DNA from: an uncultured bacterium
GTDB lineage: Bacteria; Actinomycetota; Coriobacteriia; Coriobacteriales; Coriobacteriaceae
Direction of reading: 5' to 3'
DNA: 25,576 bases
Assembly (NCBI GenBank): GCA_905215275.1
Contig: CAJMPE010000006.1
Span: forward strand, 1-25,576
Positions 15,631-22,375 of the stretch are shown piece by piece; position 1 is the first letter of the stretch, and every line of letters starts with the position of its first letter. The translations under genes and the position numbers were made by a program. The notes under the pieces were generated by a model, which was not told the DNA's origin, ran no database searches, and worked only from the letters and a program-made list of their open reading frames with translations.

Positions 15631-17721
15631 ATGAAAAGATTCGTCCCCCGCCTTGCGTTAACCGCCGCGCTGCTTGCCGGCGTGCTCACTGGCGCACCCA
15701 GCCTCGCCCTTGCGAGCGATCTGCCCCAAGCGATCTATGGCACCGTGACCGTCATGCACACCAACGACATCCACGGCAGCTACAAGTACAGCTACAACGC
15801 AAGCAAGGGCACCGGCACTGTCGGCTTTGACGGACTGGCGGTTCTCTATAGCGCCCAGAACAACGCCCCCGACTTTCTGCTCGATGCAGGCGACACCTTC
15901 CACGGGCAGTCCTTTGCCACCATGAGCGAGGGCAAGAGCATCGCCGAGCTCATGGACACCTTTTATGCGAACGGCTACGACGCGACCACACCGGGCAACC
16001 ACGACTGGAGCTACGGCGCGGACAAGCTCCGCACCATGACCGGCTACAGCACCACCGGCACGCCCTTCGCCATGCTCTGTGCGAATGCAACGTCTTCGAA
16101 CGGCGTATGGAGCTCGAGCATCACCAAGACGCTCAACCGCACTTGGAAGGACGACGAGGACAGTTCCACGTTTAACTACAAGATTAAGGTCGGCGTCATC
16201 GGAGCCATGGATGAGTCGCTGGGCTCCTCGCTGCGCGCGGACCTGGTCGAGGGCACGTCGTTCTCGGGTGCGGCGGACGCCATCAATGCCGAGGCCAAGC
16301 GACTGCGCGAGGATGAGGGCTGCAACGTTGTCGTTTGTATCGCACATACGCTCAACGCCAAGGCCTTTGCCGCACAGCTCAATGGCGTCGATGCCCTGGT
16401 CGCAGGCCACGAGCACATCAACTTAAACGAGAACGTAACGGGGGCCGATGGCAAGCCGGTCCGCGTCGTCGAGGCGGGCAGCGCCTTTGCCGAGGTTGGT
16501 CTGCTTTCCATTCCCTATGAGTGCGACACCAAGGGTACCGAAAGCACCAACGACGACATAGTGACGGTCTCCACAGGCGACAGCGCTGAGACACTCTACG
16601 CCGTCAAGGACGTCGACGACCTTTTGGCAGACCCCAACAACCAGAACATCCTTGATGAGGTCCGCAACAACAAAATCAAGCCGCTCGACGACGCCTTTGA
16701 AATCGAATCGAACAAGGTACTCGGCACATCCACCGCCAACTATTTCTATGGCGAGGACGCGGCGGGTACACATGGCTGGGAGATGGTGCGCACTACCGAT
16801 TTCCGCCCCAGCGAAGCAGGCGACACCGCTAAAGCCCAGACCATCGGACATGTGATCTGCGGTTCTTATCTTAATTTGACGGGCGCGGACCTCGCTATCG
16901 AAAACGCGGGCGGCATCCGCGGCGGCATCGCGGCGGGCAACGTGACCGCCGGCAACGTCATCGCCATCTCGCCCTACGGCAACACCTTGGAGACCTGGAC
17001 CATGACCGGCGCGGACTTCCTCGCAGCGCTTGAGCACTCGTTGGAAATTAGCGACAAATGCAATGACAGCTACGAACTTCAGCAAGCCTACGTCGCAGCC
17101 GGCCACACCGAGCAGGAAGCCCAGGACATGTACAAGTGGCCCAACGACTCCGGCAGCGTTCTTTCCTTTGGCGGCATCAACGTAAAAATCGACTGGACGC
17201 AGTCTGAAGGCAAGCGCATCGTGAGTGCCACGCTCACCAAAGACGGCAGCACGTTCGACCCCGCCAAGACCTATACCGTCGCCACCAACAACTACATTAT
17301 CACCAACACGACCGACTTCCCCACCTTCGCAAACGCCACCAAGCACACCGAGTGGGGCACCTGCGAGTCAGCGCTGAGGGCACTGATTGGACAGAATGAC
17401 TGGGAGAACAAGATGGCCGGACTCGCCGGCACCATCAGCTTCGGCTCCGCAGCCGTGGACCCCACGCCTACACCGGCCCCGACGCCTAAGCCCTCACCTA
17501 AGACGACACGACGACCACGCAGGCCACCACCAAGAAGACCACCGGCAAGCTTGCCGCAACGGGAGACCGTACGCTGGCCGTGGTCGGCGCATGCCTCATT
17601 GGCGGCATCATCGTCATCATGCTCGGCATTATCTGGAAGCGCCGCCGCTAAGCTACACCGCCGGGCCTTGCAGCCCCGCCGTGCAGACCTTATATCAAGC
17701 ACAGAAGCCCGTCCGATGTGA
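15631..17721 (+). CDS. Secreted bifunctional metallophosphatase/5'-nucleotidase, C-terminus frameshifted
   Basis: Extracellular enzyme that hydrolyses nucleotides or cyclic nucleotides to nucleosides and phosphate. A signal peptide (MKRFVPRLALTAALLAGVLT to ALA-SD) precedes a metallophosphoesterase domain with HTNDIHG (43-49), GDTF (87-90), GNHDW (122-126) and GHEH near 260, then a 5'-nucleotidase C-terminal domain with AGGIRGGIAAGNVTAGNV. After a Thr/Pro linker the reading becomes Arg/Pro-rich and loses all similarity near residue 625. In the -1 frame the sequence continues KKTTGKLAATGDRTLAVVGA into a membrane helix and RRR, stopping at 17651, so one base has been lost at about 17503-17510. 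The annotated stop falls inside the terminator hairpin, further evidence of frameshift. The ATG at 15631 has AAGGAG upstream; a start at 15595 would lie in the repeat. Confidence 0.9.
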   Translation: MKRFVPRLALTAALLAGVLTGAPSLALASDLPQAIYGTVTVMHTNDIHGSYKYSYNASKGTGTVGFDGLAVLYSAQNNAPDFLLDAGDTFHGQSFATMSEGKSIAELMDTFYANGYDATTPGNHDWSYGADKLRTMTGYSTTGTPFAMLCANATSSNGVWSSSITKTLNRTWKDDEDSSTFNYKIKVGVIGAMDESLGSSLRADLVEGTSFSGAADAINAEAKRLREDEGCNVVVCIAHTLNAKAFAAQLNGVDALVAGHEHINLNENVTGADGKPVRVVEAGSAFAEVGLLSIPYECDTKGTESTNDDIVTVSTGDSAETLYAVKDVDDLLADPNNQNILDEVRNNKIKPLDDAFEIESNKVLGTSTANYFYGEDAAGTHGWEMVRTTDFRPSEAGDTAKAQTIGHVICGSYLNLTGADLAIENAGGIRGGIAAGNVTAGNVIAISPYGNTLETWTMTGADFLAALEHSLEISDKCNDSYELQQAYVAAGHTEQEAQDMYKWPNDSGSVLSFGGINVKIDWTQSEGKRIVSATLTKDGSTFDPAKTYTVATNNYIITNTTDFPTFANATKHTEWGTCESALRALIGQNDWENKMAGLAGTISFGSAAVDPTPTPAPTPKPSPKTTRRPRRPPPRRPPASLPQRETVRWPWSAHASLAASSSSCSALSGSAAAKLHRRALQPRRADLISSTEARPM
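17508..17651 (+). pseudogene. Out-of-frame cell-wall sorting signal of the 5'-nucleotidase
   Basis: Read in the -1 frame relative to the preceding gene, this stretch encodes a Thr/Lys linker, the sortase-type motif LAATGD (17550-17567), a hydrophobic helix (TLAVVGACLIGGIIVIMLGI) and WKRRR before TAA at 17649-17651. That is a complete LPXTG-like anchor. It is the original C-terminus of the nucleotidase, separated from it by a single-base deletion or a sequencing error. Confidence 0.88.
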
Positions 17722-17736
17722 TCGGACGGACTTTTT
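17709..17736 (+). terminator. Rho-independent terminator after 5'-nucleotidase
   Basis: Perfect nine-base stem CCGTCCGAT-GTG-ATCGGACGG followed by ACTTTTT. It ends transcription of the nucleotidase before the MscS gene. The frameshifted reading of the nucleotidase ends within the hairpin loop. Confidence 0.92.
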
Positions 17737-17778
17737 GGTGGGTATCATGGTTGAACGATCATGAGGAGGTTTCCCTAC

Positions 17779-18546
17779 ATGGAATTGTTTGAGCCAATTC
17801 TTCATTTCTTTGCACAACGATGGGTCCACAACATCATCTGGGCAGGTATCTTGGCCATCGGCACCGCCGTTGCCGCCAAGGTCGCGTCCAAGACCCTGCA
17901 CCACCTGCTTAGCCGCGACGATAACCCACTCCCTTCATCGAGCATCTTCATCAACATCGCGCGCGCCATCATCTGGATGATTGGCGGCAGCTTTATCCTC
18001 GACAACTGCTTTGGCATTAACGCAAACGCCCTCGTCGCCGCTCTTGGCGTCGGCGGCATCGCCATCTCGCTCGGCTTTCAGGACACGCTGTCAAACCTTA
18101 TCGGTGGCATGCAGGTGACCTTTATGGGCATCATCAAGCCCGGCGACAATATCGAGGTCGGCGGCGTGTCGGGCGTGGTCCAGGACATCACCTGGCGCCA
18201 CACGACCATCGAGGACGCCTCCGGGCAGACCATCATCGTCCCCAACTCCAACATCTCCAAGAACACGCTCGTGCATTTGATGCCCTTTGGGCGCGTTGCC
18301 GTGCCCGTCGCGGTCAAGGACACGTCCAAGTGGGCTTCACTGGACGCGCTGGCAGATGAGCTCACCGACGCTACCAAGGCCGCCGTGCTTCCCATCTCGG
18401 GCTTTGACAAGGAGCCGTATGTTCTCTTTAGCGAGATCGGCGACTTTGGCATCAAGGGCAAGATCATCTTTATCGTCAGTGACGACAGCACCACCTTTAC
18501 GGCAGCCGACGCCTGCATCCGCGCCATCGCCCCCATCATCGCCTAA
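17779..18546 (+). CDS. MscS-family mechanosensitive ion channel
   Basis: Small-conductance mechanosensitive channel of the cytoplasmic membrane that releases solutes on hypo-osmotic shock. It has 255 residues. There are two N-terminal helices, then the pore-lining TM3 rich in Gly/Ala (ALVAALGVGGIAISLGFQDT then LSNLIGGMQV), the beta domain IKPGDNIEVGGVSGVVQDIT and TIIVPNSNISKNTL, and an alpha/beta C-terminal domain. The frame is open to an ATG at 17761, but AGGAGG at 17764-17769 is the ribosome-binding site of the ATG at 17779. The stop codon shares bases with the A-tract of palindrome copy B, so the mRNA probably ends directly after the coding region. Confidence 0.94.
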   Translation: MELFEPILHFFAQRWVHNIIWAGILAIGTAVAAKVASKTLHHLLSRDDNPLPSSSIFINIARAIIWMIGGSFILDNCFGINANALVAALGVGGIAISLGFQDTLSNLIGGMQVTFMGIIKPGDNIEVGGVSGVVQDITWRHTTIEDASGQTIIVPNSNISKNTLVHLMPFGRVAVPVAVKDTSKWASLDALADELTDATKAAVLPISGFDKEPYVLFSEIGDFGIKGKIIFIVSDDSTTFTAADACIRAIAPIIA

Positions 18547-18585
18547 AACCACCACAAAGGGGACAGGCACCTTTGTGGTGGTTTT
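18545..18585 (+). repeat. Dispersed palindrome, copy B; probable terminator
   Basis: Identical to copy A in both arms and in the loop GGACAGGCA, in the same orientation. The leading AAAA overlaps the TAA stop of the MscS gene, and TTTT follows the right arm. It should terminate the MscS transcript. Confidence 0.9.
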
Positions 18586-18639
18586 GCATCGTGGTACCAT
18601 GGTTATATCGTTGTTTAAACGACTAAGGGAGTAGACACC

Positions 18640-20556
18640 ATGGAAGAGGCCTATCGTCAAGCACGCAAGCGCGGCGAGCAGGGACGCCGTCGCGCCATCA
18701 GCCAAAGCGAGCACCCGTACCTTACGGACCTCGACGGCCTCGTTTCCCAGCTCCCCTTAGGCCAGCGAGAGAGCGTCGGTCTGAGGGACATTCCGCTCGA
18801 AATGGTCGTCGGCACGGTCACCAAAGGCCGTCAGTCTGCCTTTTCGTGTAACTTTATGCCCCTGCTGCCGTTTAACACCGAGTTCGCCCGCAAGTGGTCC
18901 AACCTCTACGACATCCAGGTGACCGAGGGCTATCGCGACCCCATCATCGTCACCGAGTTCATGCATCGGTTCTATGTCCAGGAAGGCAACAAGCGCGTCA
19001 GCGTCCTCAAATTCCTGGACGCCCCGACGGTTTCGGCCAAGGTCACCCGTCTCTACCCCGGCAAATGGAACTCCGTCGAAAGCCGCCTGTACGGTGAATT
19101 CTGCGCGTTTTGGCGCGTCTGTCCCCTATACGAGATCGAGTTCTCGCGTGAGGGAAGCTACGAGACGCTCGCCAAGATGCTCGGTCAGAACCTTATCGAA
19201 AAGTGGCCACAGAAAAAGGTCGACTACCTGCGCCACACCTTCCTACTCTTTAAGCGTGCCTACCTTCGCGCGGGCGGCGACCACCTGGACATTACGCCCG
19301 CCGACGCCATGCTCGTCTACCTCAATGTGTACAACCAGGACCGCCTGCTGGATACGCCGATGGATATCGTCGTAAACCGCCTGTGCAAGATGTGGCGCGA
19401 GTTGGTCATTGCCGGCAAAAATGACGAGGACAAGGTCGATCTTGTCGAGGCACCGAGCGTCGATGAGGAAGAGGCGCCCGCCAAGTCCACCTCCGGCGTG
19501 TTCAACTTCTTTATGGGCAAGACCGTTTATTCGGCGGCCAACCCTCTGCGCATCGCCTTTATCCATGAATTCCCCTGTGCATCGTCGAGCTGGGACAGCT
19601 TGCACGACCAAGGGCGTCAGTATCTCGACGAGCACTTTGGCGGCATCGTGCGCACCGAGGCATTCGAGGACTGCCACGATCCGGACGTGTTCTACGCCGC
19701 CGTGGAAACGGCTGTCAAACATGGTGCTAACGTCATCTTCTCGACCTCGCACCGCCTGATGGAATACACGCTCAGGGCTGCCGTTGAGTATCCCCAGGTT
19801 CGGTTCCTCAACTGCTCTATCGGCCTTCCCCACCAAAGCGTCCGTTCGTATTTTGGAAAGATGTACGAGGCTAAATTCCTCCTGGGCGCCCTTGCCGCCA
19901 GCATGGCGGACAACCATCGCATTGGCTACCACGCGTCGGTCTTTGCGTCGGGCGCACTTAGCGAGATCAACGCCTTTGCGATTGGCGCCTCGCTGCTCGA
20001 CCCCCGCGCGCAGGTAATCCTCACCTGGGGCGATGTGCCCGCCGGCGGTCTTGCCGAGGCCATGTGCCGCGAAGGCGTGAGCGTCATGACCGGCGCTGAC
20101 ATGTCCAAGTCGCTGGAGGACCCTACGGCCTACGGACTCCACCGCCTGGTCGATGGCAAGGTCGTCGGCATCGCCATGCCGGTATGGAACTGGGGCCGAT
20201 ACTACGAGCTTATCGTGCGAAGCCTGCTGCATGGCACCTGGGATGAGACCAGTGACGCCAACCAGGTTCGCGCCGTCAACTACTGGTACGGCATGAGCTC
20301 GGGCGTTATCGACATTCGCTACGCGCCGGGCCTGCCCTATCAGACGCGCAAACTGGTGCAGCTACTCCGCAACGGCATCGTCGAGGGCTCCATCAATCCG
20401 TTTGGCGGTGAGCTCCACAGTCAGAGCGGCGTGGTGCAGATCGAGGGCTTTCCCCCACTGCCAAGCACGCAAATCGTCGAGATGAACTGGCTGGCCGACA
20501 ACGTGGTAGGCGCCATTCCACAGCCCAACGATGAGCCGAAAGTCCGCGCCCTATGA
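18640..20556 (+). CDS. Cytoplasmic ParB-like/BMP (PnrA-like) fusion protein
   Basis: A 638-residue protein with two domains. Residues about 45-135 look like a ParB/sulfiredoxin-type fold (VGLRDIPLEMVVG, then DPIIVTEFMHRFYVQEGNKR and VSVLKFL), the place where ParB proteins have their GxRR nucleotide-binding box. A helical region (about 140-260) and an acidic linker (about 262-283) lead to a BMP/PnrA-like periplasmic-binding fold from about 302 to 600: PLRIAFIHEFPCASSSWDSL, HGANVIFSTS, YEAKFLLGALAASMADNHRI and WGDVPAGGLAEAM. BMP proteins bind purine nucleosides outside the cell, but here there is no signal peptide or lipobox, so it should act in the cytoplasm, perhaps as a nucleoside sensor. 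The ATG has AGGGAG eight bases upstream. It overlaps the phosphoesterase gene by four bases. Function unknown. Confidence 0.8.
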   Translation: MEEAYRQARKRGEQGRRRAISQSEHPYLTDLDGLVSQLPLGQRESVGLRDIPLEMVVGTVTKGRQSAFSCNFMPLLPFNTEFARKWSNLYDIQVTEGYRDPIIVTEFMHRFYVQEGNKRVSVLKFLDAPTVSAKVTRLYPGKWNSVESRLYGEFCAFWRVCPLYEIEFSREGSYETLAKMLGQNLIEKWPQKKVDYLRHTFLLFKRAYLRAGGDHLDITPADAMLVYLNVYNQDRLLDTPMDIVVNRLCKMWRELVIAGKNDEDKVDLVEAPSVDEEEAPAKSTSGVFNFFMGKTVYSAANPLRIAFIHEFPCASSSWDSLHDQGRQYLDEHFGGIVRTEAFEDCHDPDVFYAAVETAVKHGANVIFSTSHRLMEYTLRAAVEYPQVRFLNCSIGLPHQSVRSYFGKMYEAKFLLGALAASMADNHRIGYHASVFASGALSEINAFAIGASLLDPRAQVILTWGDVPAGGLAEAMCREGVSVMTGADMSKSLEDPTAYGLHRLVDGKVVGIAMPVWNWGRYYELIVRSLLHGTWDETSDANQVRAVNYWYGMSSGVIDIRYAPGLPYQTRKLVQLLRNGIVEGSINPFGGELHSQSGVVQIEGFPPLPSTQIVEMNWLADNVVGAIPQPNDEPKVRAL

Positions 20557-21263
20557 AGATCCTTGCCGTAGCCGATACCGAAGAACGATGTCTTTGGGAG
20601 TGTTTTTACAAGGAACGCTTTGAGGGTGTCGACCTGATTTTGTCCGCTGGCGACCTGGACCCGGACTATCTTGAGTTTTTGGTCACCGTCATCAACAAAC
20701 CGCTCATCTACGTGCGTGGCAACCACGATGACCGCTATGCACGTCATGCACCGGGCGGCTGCATCTGTGTCGAAGATACCGTCTACGTGTACCGCGGCGT
20801 CCGTATCGCGGGGCTTGGCGGCTCCATGCGCTACCGAGACGGTGCCAACATGTACACCGAGCACGAAATGGCCAAGCGCATGCGCAAGCTGTCCCGCAAA
20901 GTGAGGATGGTCGGCGGCTGCGACATCCTGCTCACTCACGCGCCCGCCGCCGGCGTGGGCGATCTGGATGATGTGCCACATCGAGGATTCGAATGCTTTA
21001 ACACAGCGCTCGAATCCTGGAATCCCGACTACATGGTGCACGGGCATGTGCACCAATGCTATGGCCACGACTTTCAGCGTGAGCGTCGGCATACATGCGG
21101 GGCAACAATCATCAACGCCTGCGGCTATACGCTGTTTGAACTTGACGAAGCGCACTACCCCATCCGTGGCTGGCAGGCAGCCTGGCTCAATTCGCAAACC
21201 ATGCGCCGCGAGCTCAAACGCCACGAGGCCATCGAGTCCTCTACCGCCAGAACCCCCTGGTAA
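20553..21263 (+). CDS. Metallophosphoesterase of the calcineurin-like superfamily
   Basis: A 236-residue cytoplasmic phosphoesterase. The metal-binding motifs are VADTE (D8), GDLDPD (33-38), GNHDD (56-60), LTHAP (128-132) and HGHVH (163-167). The first motif, usually DxH, is DTE, so the first-site histidine is replaced by Glu10. The start ATG overlaps the stop of the BMP fusion gene (ATGA), so the two proteins are made together. The substrate is unknown; members of this superfamily hydrolyse phosphomono- or diesters such as cyclic or dinucleotides. Pairing with a nucleoside-binding-type protein suggests a nucleotide-related substrate, which is inference. Confidence 0.9.
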   Translation: MKILAVADTEERCLWECFYKERFEGVDLILSAGDLDPDYLEFLVTVINKPLIYVRGNHDDRYARHAPGGCICVEDTVYVYRGVRIAGLGGSMRYRDGANMYTEHEMAKRMRKLSRKVRMVGGCDILLTHAPAAGVGDLDDVPHRGFECFNTALESWNPDYMVHGHVHQCYGHDFQRERRHTCGATIINACGYTLFELDEAHYPIRGWQAAWLNSQTMRRELKRHEAIESSTARTPW

Positions 21264-21327
21264 CCACCTTTAAGGCTTGACGCTGCGCCGGCCCCAAGCA
21301 CCCCATCTCGCCCCTCAAGCCGTCGCT

Positions 21328-21345
21328 CGCGTACCAAAGTACGCG
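21328..21345. repeat. Perfect hairpin in convergent gap
   Basis: Arms CGCGTAC and GTACGCG with loop CAAA, followed eight bases later by TTTTT. It may be a weak terminator for the phosphoesterase gene or part of a larger repeat element. Confidence 0.5.
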
Positions 21346-21369
21346 TCGCTCCTTTTTCGAGGCGACCTG

Positions 21370-21422
21370 GGGCACTTGGAACCGGCTCGCTGCGATGCCA
21401 TAACATTGACGCCAAAGTGCCC
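21370..21422. repeat. Long-range inverted repeat next to palindrome copy C
   Basis: Arms GGGCACTTGG and CCAAAGTGCCC (one bulged A) enclose about 32 bases. The right arm abuts copy C directly, suggesting that both belong to one composite element. Confidence 0.5.
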
Positions 21423-21462
21423 AAACCACCACAAAGGTGCCTGTCCCCTTTGTGGTGGTTTT
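21423..21462 (-). repeat. Dispersed palindrome, copy C, inverted
   Basis: Same 12-base arms as copies A and B, but the loop reads TGCCTGTCC, the reverse complement of the other loops, so this copy is inserted in the opposite orientation. AAA and TTTT flank the arms. It lies in the convergent gap and can terminate in either direction. Confidence 0.9.
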
Positions 21463-21475
21463 GGCCCGAGATAGC

Positions 21476-21514
21476 AAGAAACCCGGTCCTGCACGAGGCA
21501 GAACCGGGTTTCTT
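21476..21514. terminator. Bidirectional terminator between phosphoesterase gene and rplA
   Basis: Stem of 12 plus 4 pairs with one C-A mismatch: AAGAAACCCGGT with ACCGGGTTTCTT, and CTGC with GCAG, loop ACGAG. T-rich tails exist on both strands. It lies 37 bases after the rplA stop and ends the rpmG-rplA operon. Confidence 0.9.
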
Positions 21515-21550
21515 TAGCAATGCTTGCTTTGCTCAGGCAGTAACTGTTAG

Positions 21551-22258
21551 TTACTCAGCCAGGAAGTCACGCTGGACAGCGGGATCGACCTTGACGCCAG
21601 GGCCCATGGTGGAAGACACGGAGATGGACTTGACGTACTTGCCCTTAGCAGAAGAGGGCTTGACGCGCAGGATCTCGGTGTACAGGGCAGCGTAGTTCTC
21701 GACGAGCTGCTGCTCAGAGAAGGACTTCTTGCCCAGGGGCACGTGGCAGATGCCGTAGCGGTCGGCGCGATACTCAACGCGGCCGGCCTTGAGCTCGGAG
21801 ACCATCTTGGCGACGTCCATGGTCACGGTGCCGAGCTTGGGGTTCGGCATGAGGCCACGGGGACCAAGGATCTTACCGATGCGGCCAACCTTGGCCATCA
21901 TGTTCGGCGTAGCGATAGCGGCGTCGAAGTTGATCTCGCCCTTCTGGATCTGGGCGACGAGCTCGTCGGAACCGATGATGTCGGCGCCGGCAGCCTCGGC
22001 CTCGCGAGCCTTCTCGCCCTCGGCGAAGACGGCAACACGAACGGTCTTGCCGGTGCCGTGGGGCAGAGAGATGGAACCACGGATGTTCTGGTCAGCCTTA
22101 CGAGTATCGATGCCCAGACGGAAGTGGGCCTCGACGGTCTCGTCGAACTTGGCGGTGTCGAGCTCCTTGATGAGCTTGGCAGCCTGAAGGGGGGTGTAGA
22201 GCGTGGCGCGGTCGATCTTCTCGGCAGCGGCGTTATAGCTCTTACCATGCTTAGCCAT
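21551..22258 (-). CDS. rplA: 50S ribosomal protein L1
   Basis: L1 binds the mobile stalk of 23S rRNA near the E site and often represses its own operon. It has 235 residues, as in typical L1. The N-terminus MAKHGKSYNAAAEKIDRATL and the signature VGRIGKILGPRGLMPNPKLG with TVTMDVAKMVSELKAGRVEYR are clear. Two in-frame ATGs exist; the one at 22258 is chosen because AGGAGG lies eight bases upstream, while the one at 22264 is only two bases from it. It is the last gene of the operon; rplJ and rplL, which follow in many bacteria, are not here. Confidence 0.98.
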   Translation of the reverse strand: MAKHGKSYNAAAEKIDRATLYTPLQAAKLIKELDTAKFDETVEAHFRLGIDTRKADQNIRGSISLPHGTGKTVRVAVFAEGEKAREAEAAGADIIGSDELVAQIQKGEINFDAAIATPNMMAKVGRIGKILGPRGLMPNPKLGTVTMDVAKMVSELKAGRVEYRADRYGICHVPLGKKSFSEQQLVENYAALYTEILRVKPSSAKGKYVKSISVSSTMGPGVKVDPAVQRDFLAE

Positions 22259-22271
22259 GTGCATTACCTCC

Positions 22272-22301
22272 TGTGGTTAAACGGGCTTATGCCCTCCCAC
22301 A
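22272..22301 (-). promoter_or_regulatory. Candidate L1-binding mRNA element before rplA
   Basis: On the coding strand an outer stem TGTGG/CCACA and an inner stem GGGC/GCCC (loop ATAA) are separated by an asymmetric internal loop of two bases (GA) on one side and six (GTTTAA) on the other. The structure abuts the rplA AGGAGG site. The 2/6 internal loop resembles known L1-binding RNA motifs, which supports autoregulation of rplA by L1. This rests on eye comparison only. Confidence 0.45.
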
Positions 22302-22308
22302 TCGTATC

Positions 22309-22357
22309 GTGTGCCCTATTGCACACATATAACGGGCGCTCCGGTCGGAGCACCCGT
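22309..22357 (-). other. Two tandem hairpins in rplK-rplA gap
   Basis: The first on the coding strand is a 12-pair stem (ACGGGTGCTCCG / CGGAGCGCCCGT, one G-U pair, 22332-22357), located 18 bases after the rplK stop. The second is GTGTGC-AATAGG-GCACAC (22309-22326). No U-tract follows the first, so it may be a processing or partial attenuation signal. Confidence 0.55.
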
Positions 22358-22375
22358 CATTACCTAAAGAAATCG

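Larger units (their letters stand above)
21264..21550. other. Convergent intergenic region packed with palindromes
   Basis: A 287-base gap between convergent genes with no credible gene. From left to right it holds a perfect hairpin CGCGTAC-CAAA-GTACGCG (21328-21345), a long-range inverted repeat GGGCACTTGG / CCAAAGTGCCC (21370-21422), palindrome copy C (21423-21462) and a bidirectional terminator (21476-21514). Confidence 0.7.

Noticed and set aside
17387..17764. 125-codon plus-strand frame over the 3' end of the nucleotidase
   Set aside because: It is in the third frame, crosses the terminator, and shows no membrane or sorting-signal pattern, unlike the -1 frame that restores the anchor.
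18078..18539. 153-codon minus-strand frame inside the MscS gene
   Set aside because: Mirror of conserved MscS pore and beta-domain codons with no supporting signal.
15567..21462. CRISPR array
   Set aside because: The three repeat copies are kilobases apart with genes between them, and one is inverted; there are no regular spacers or cas genes.
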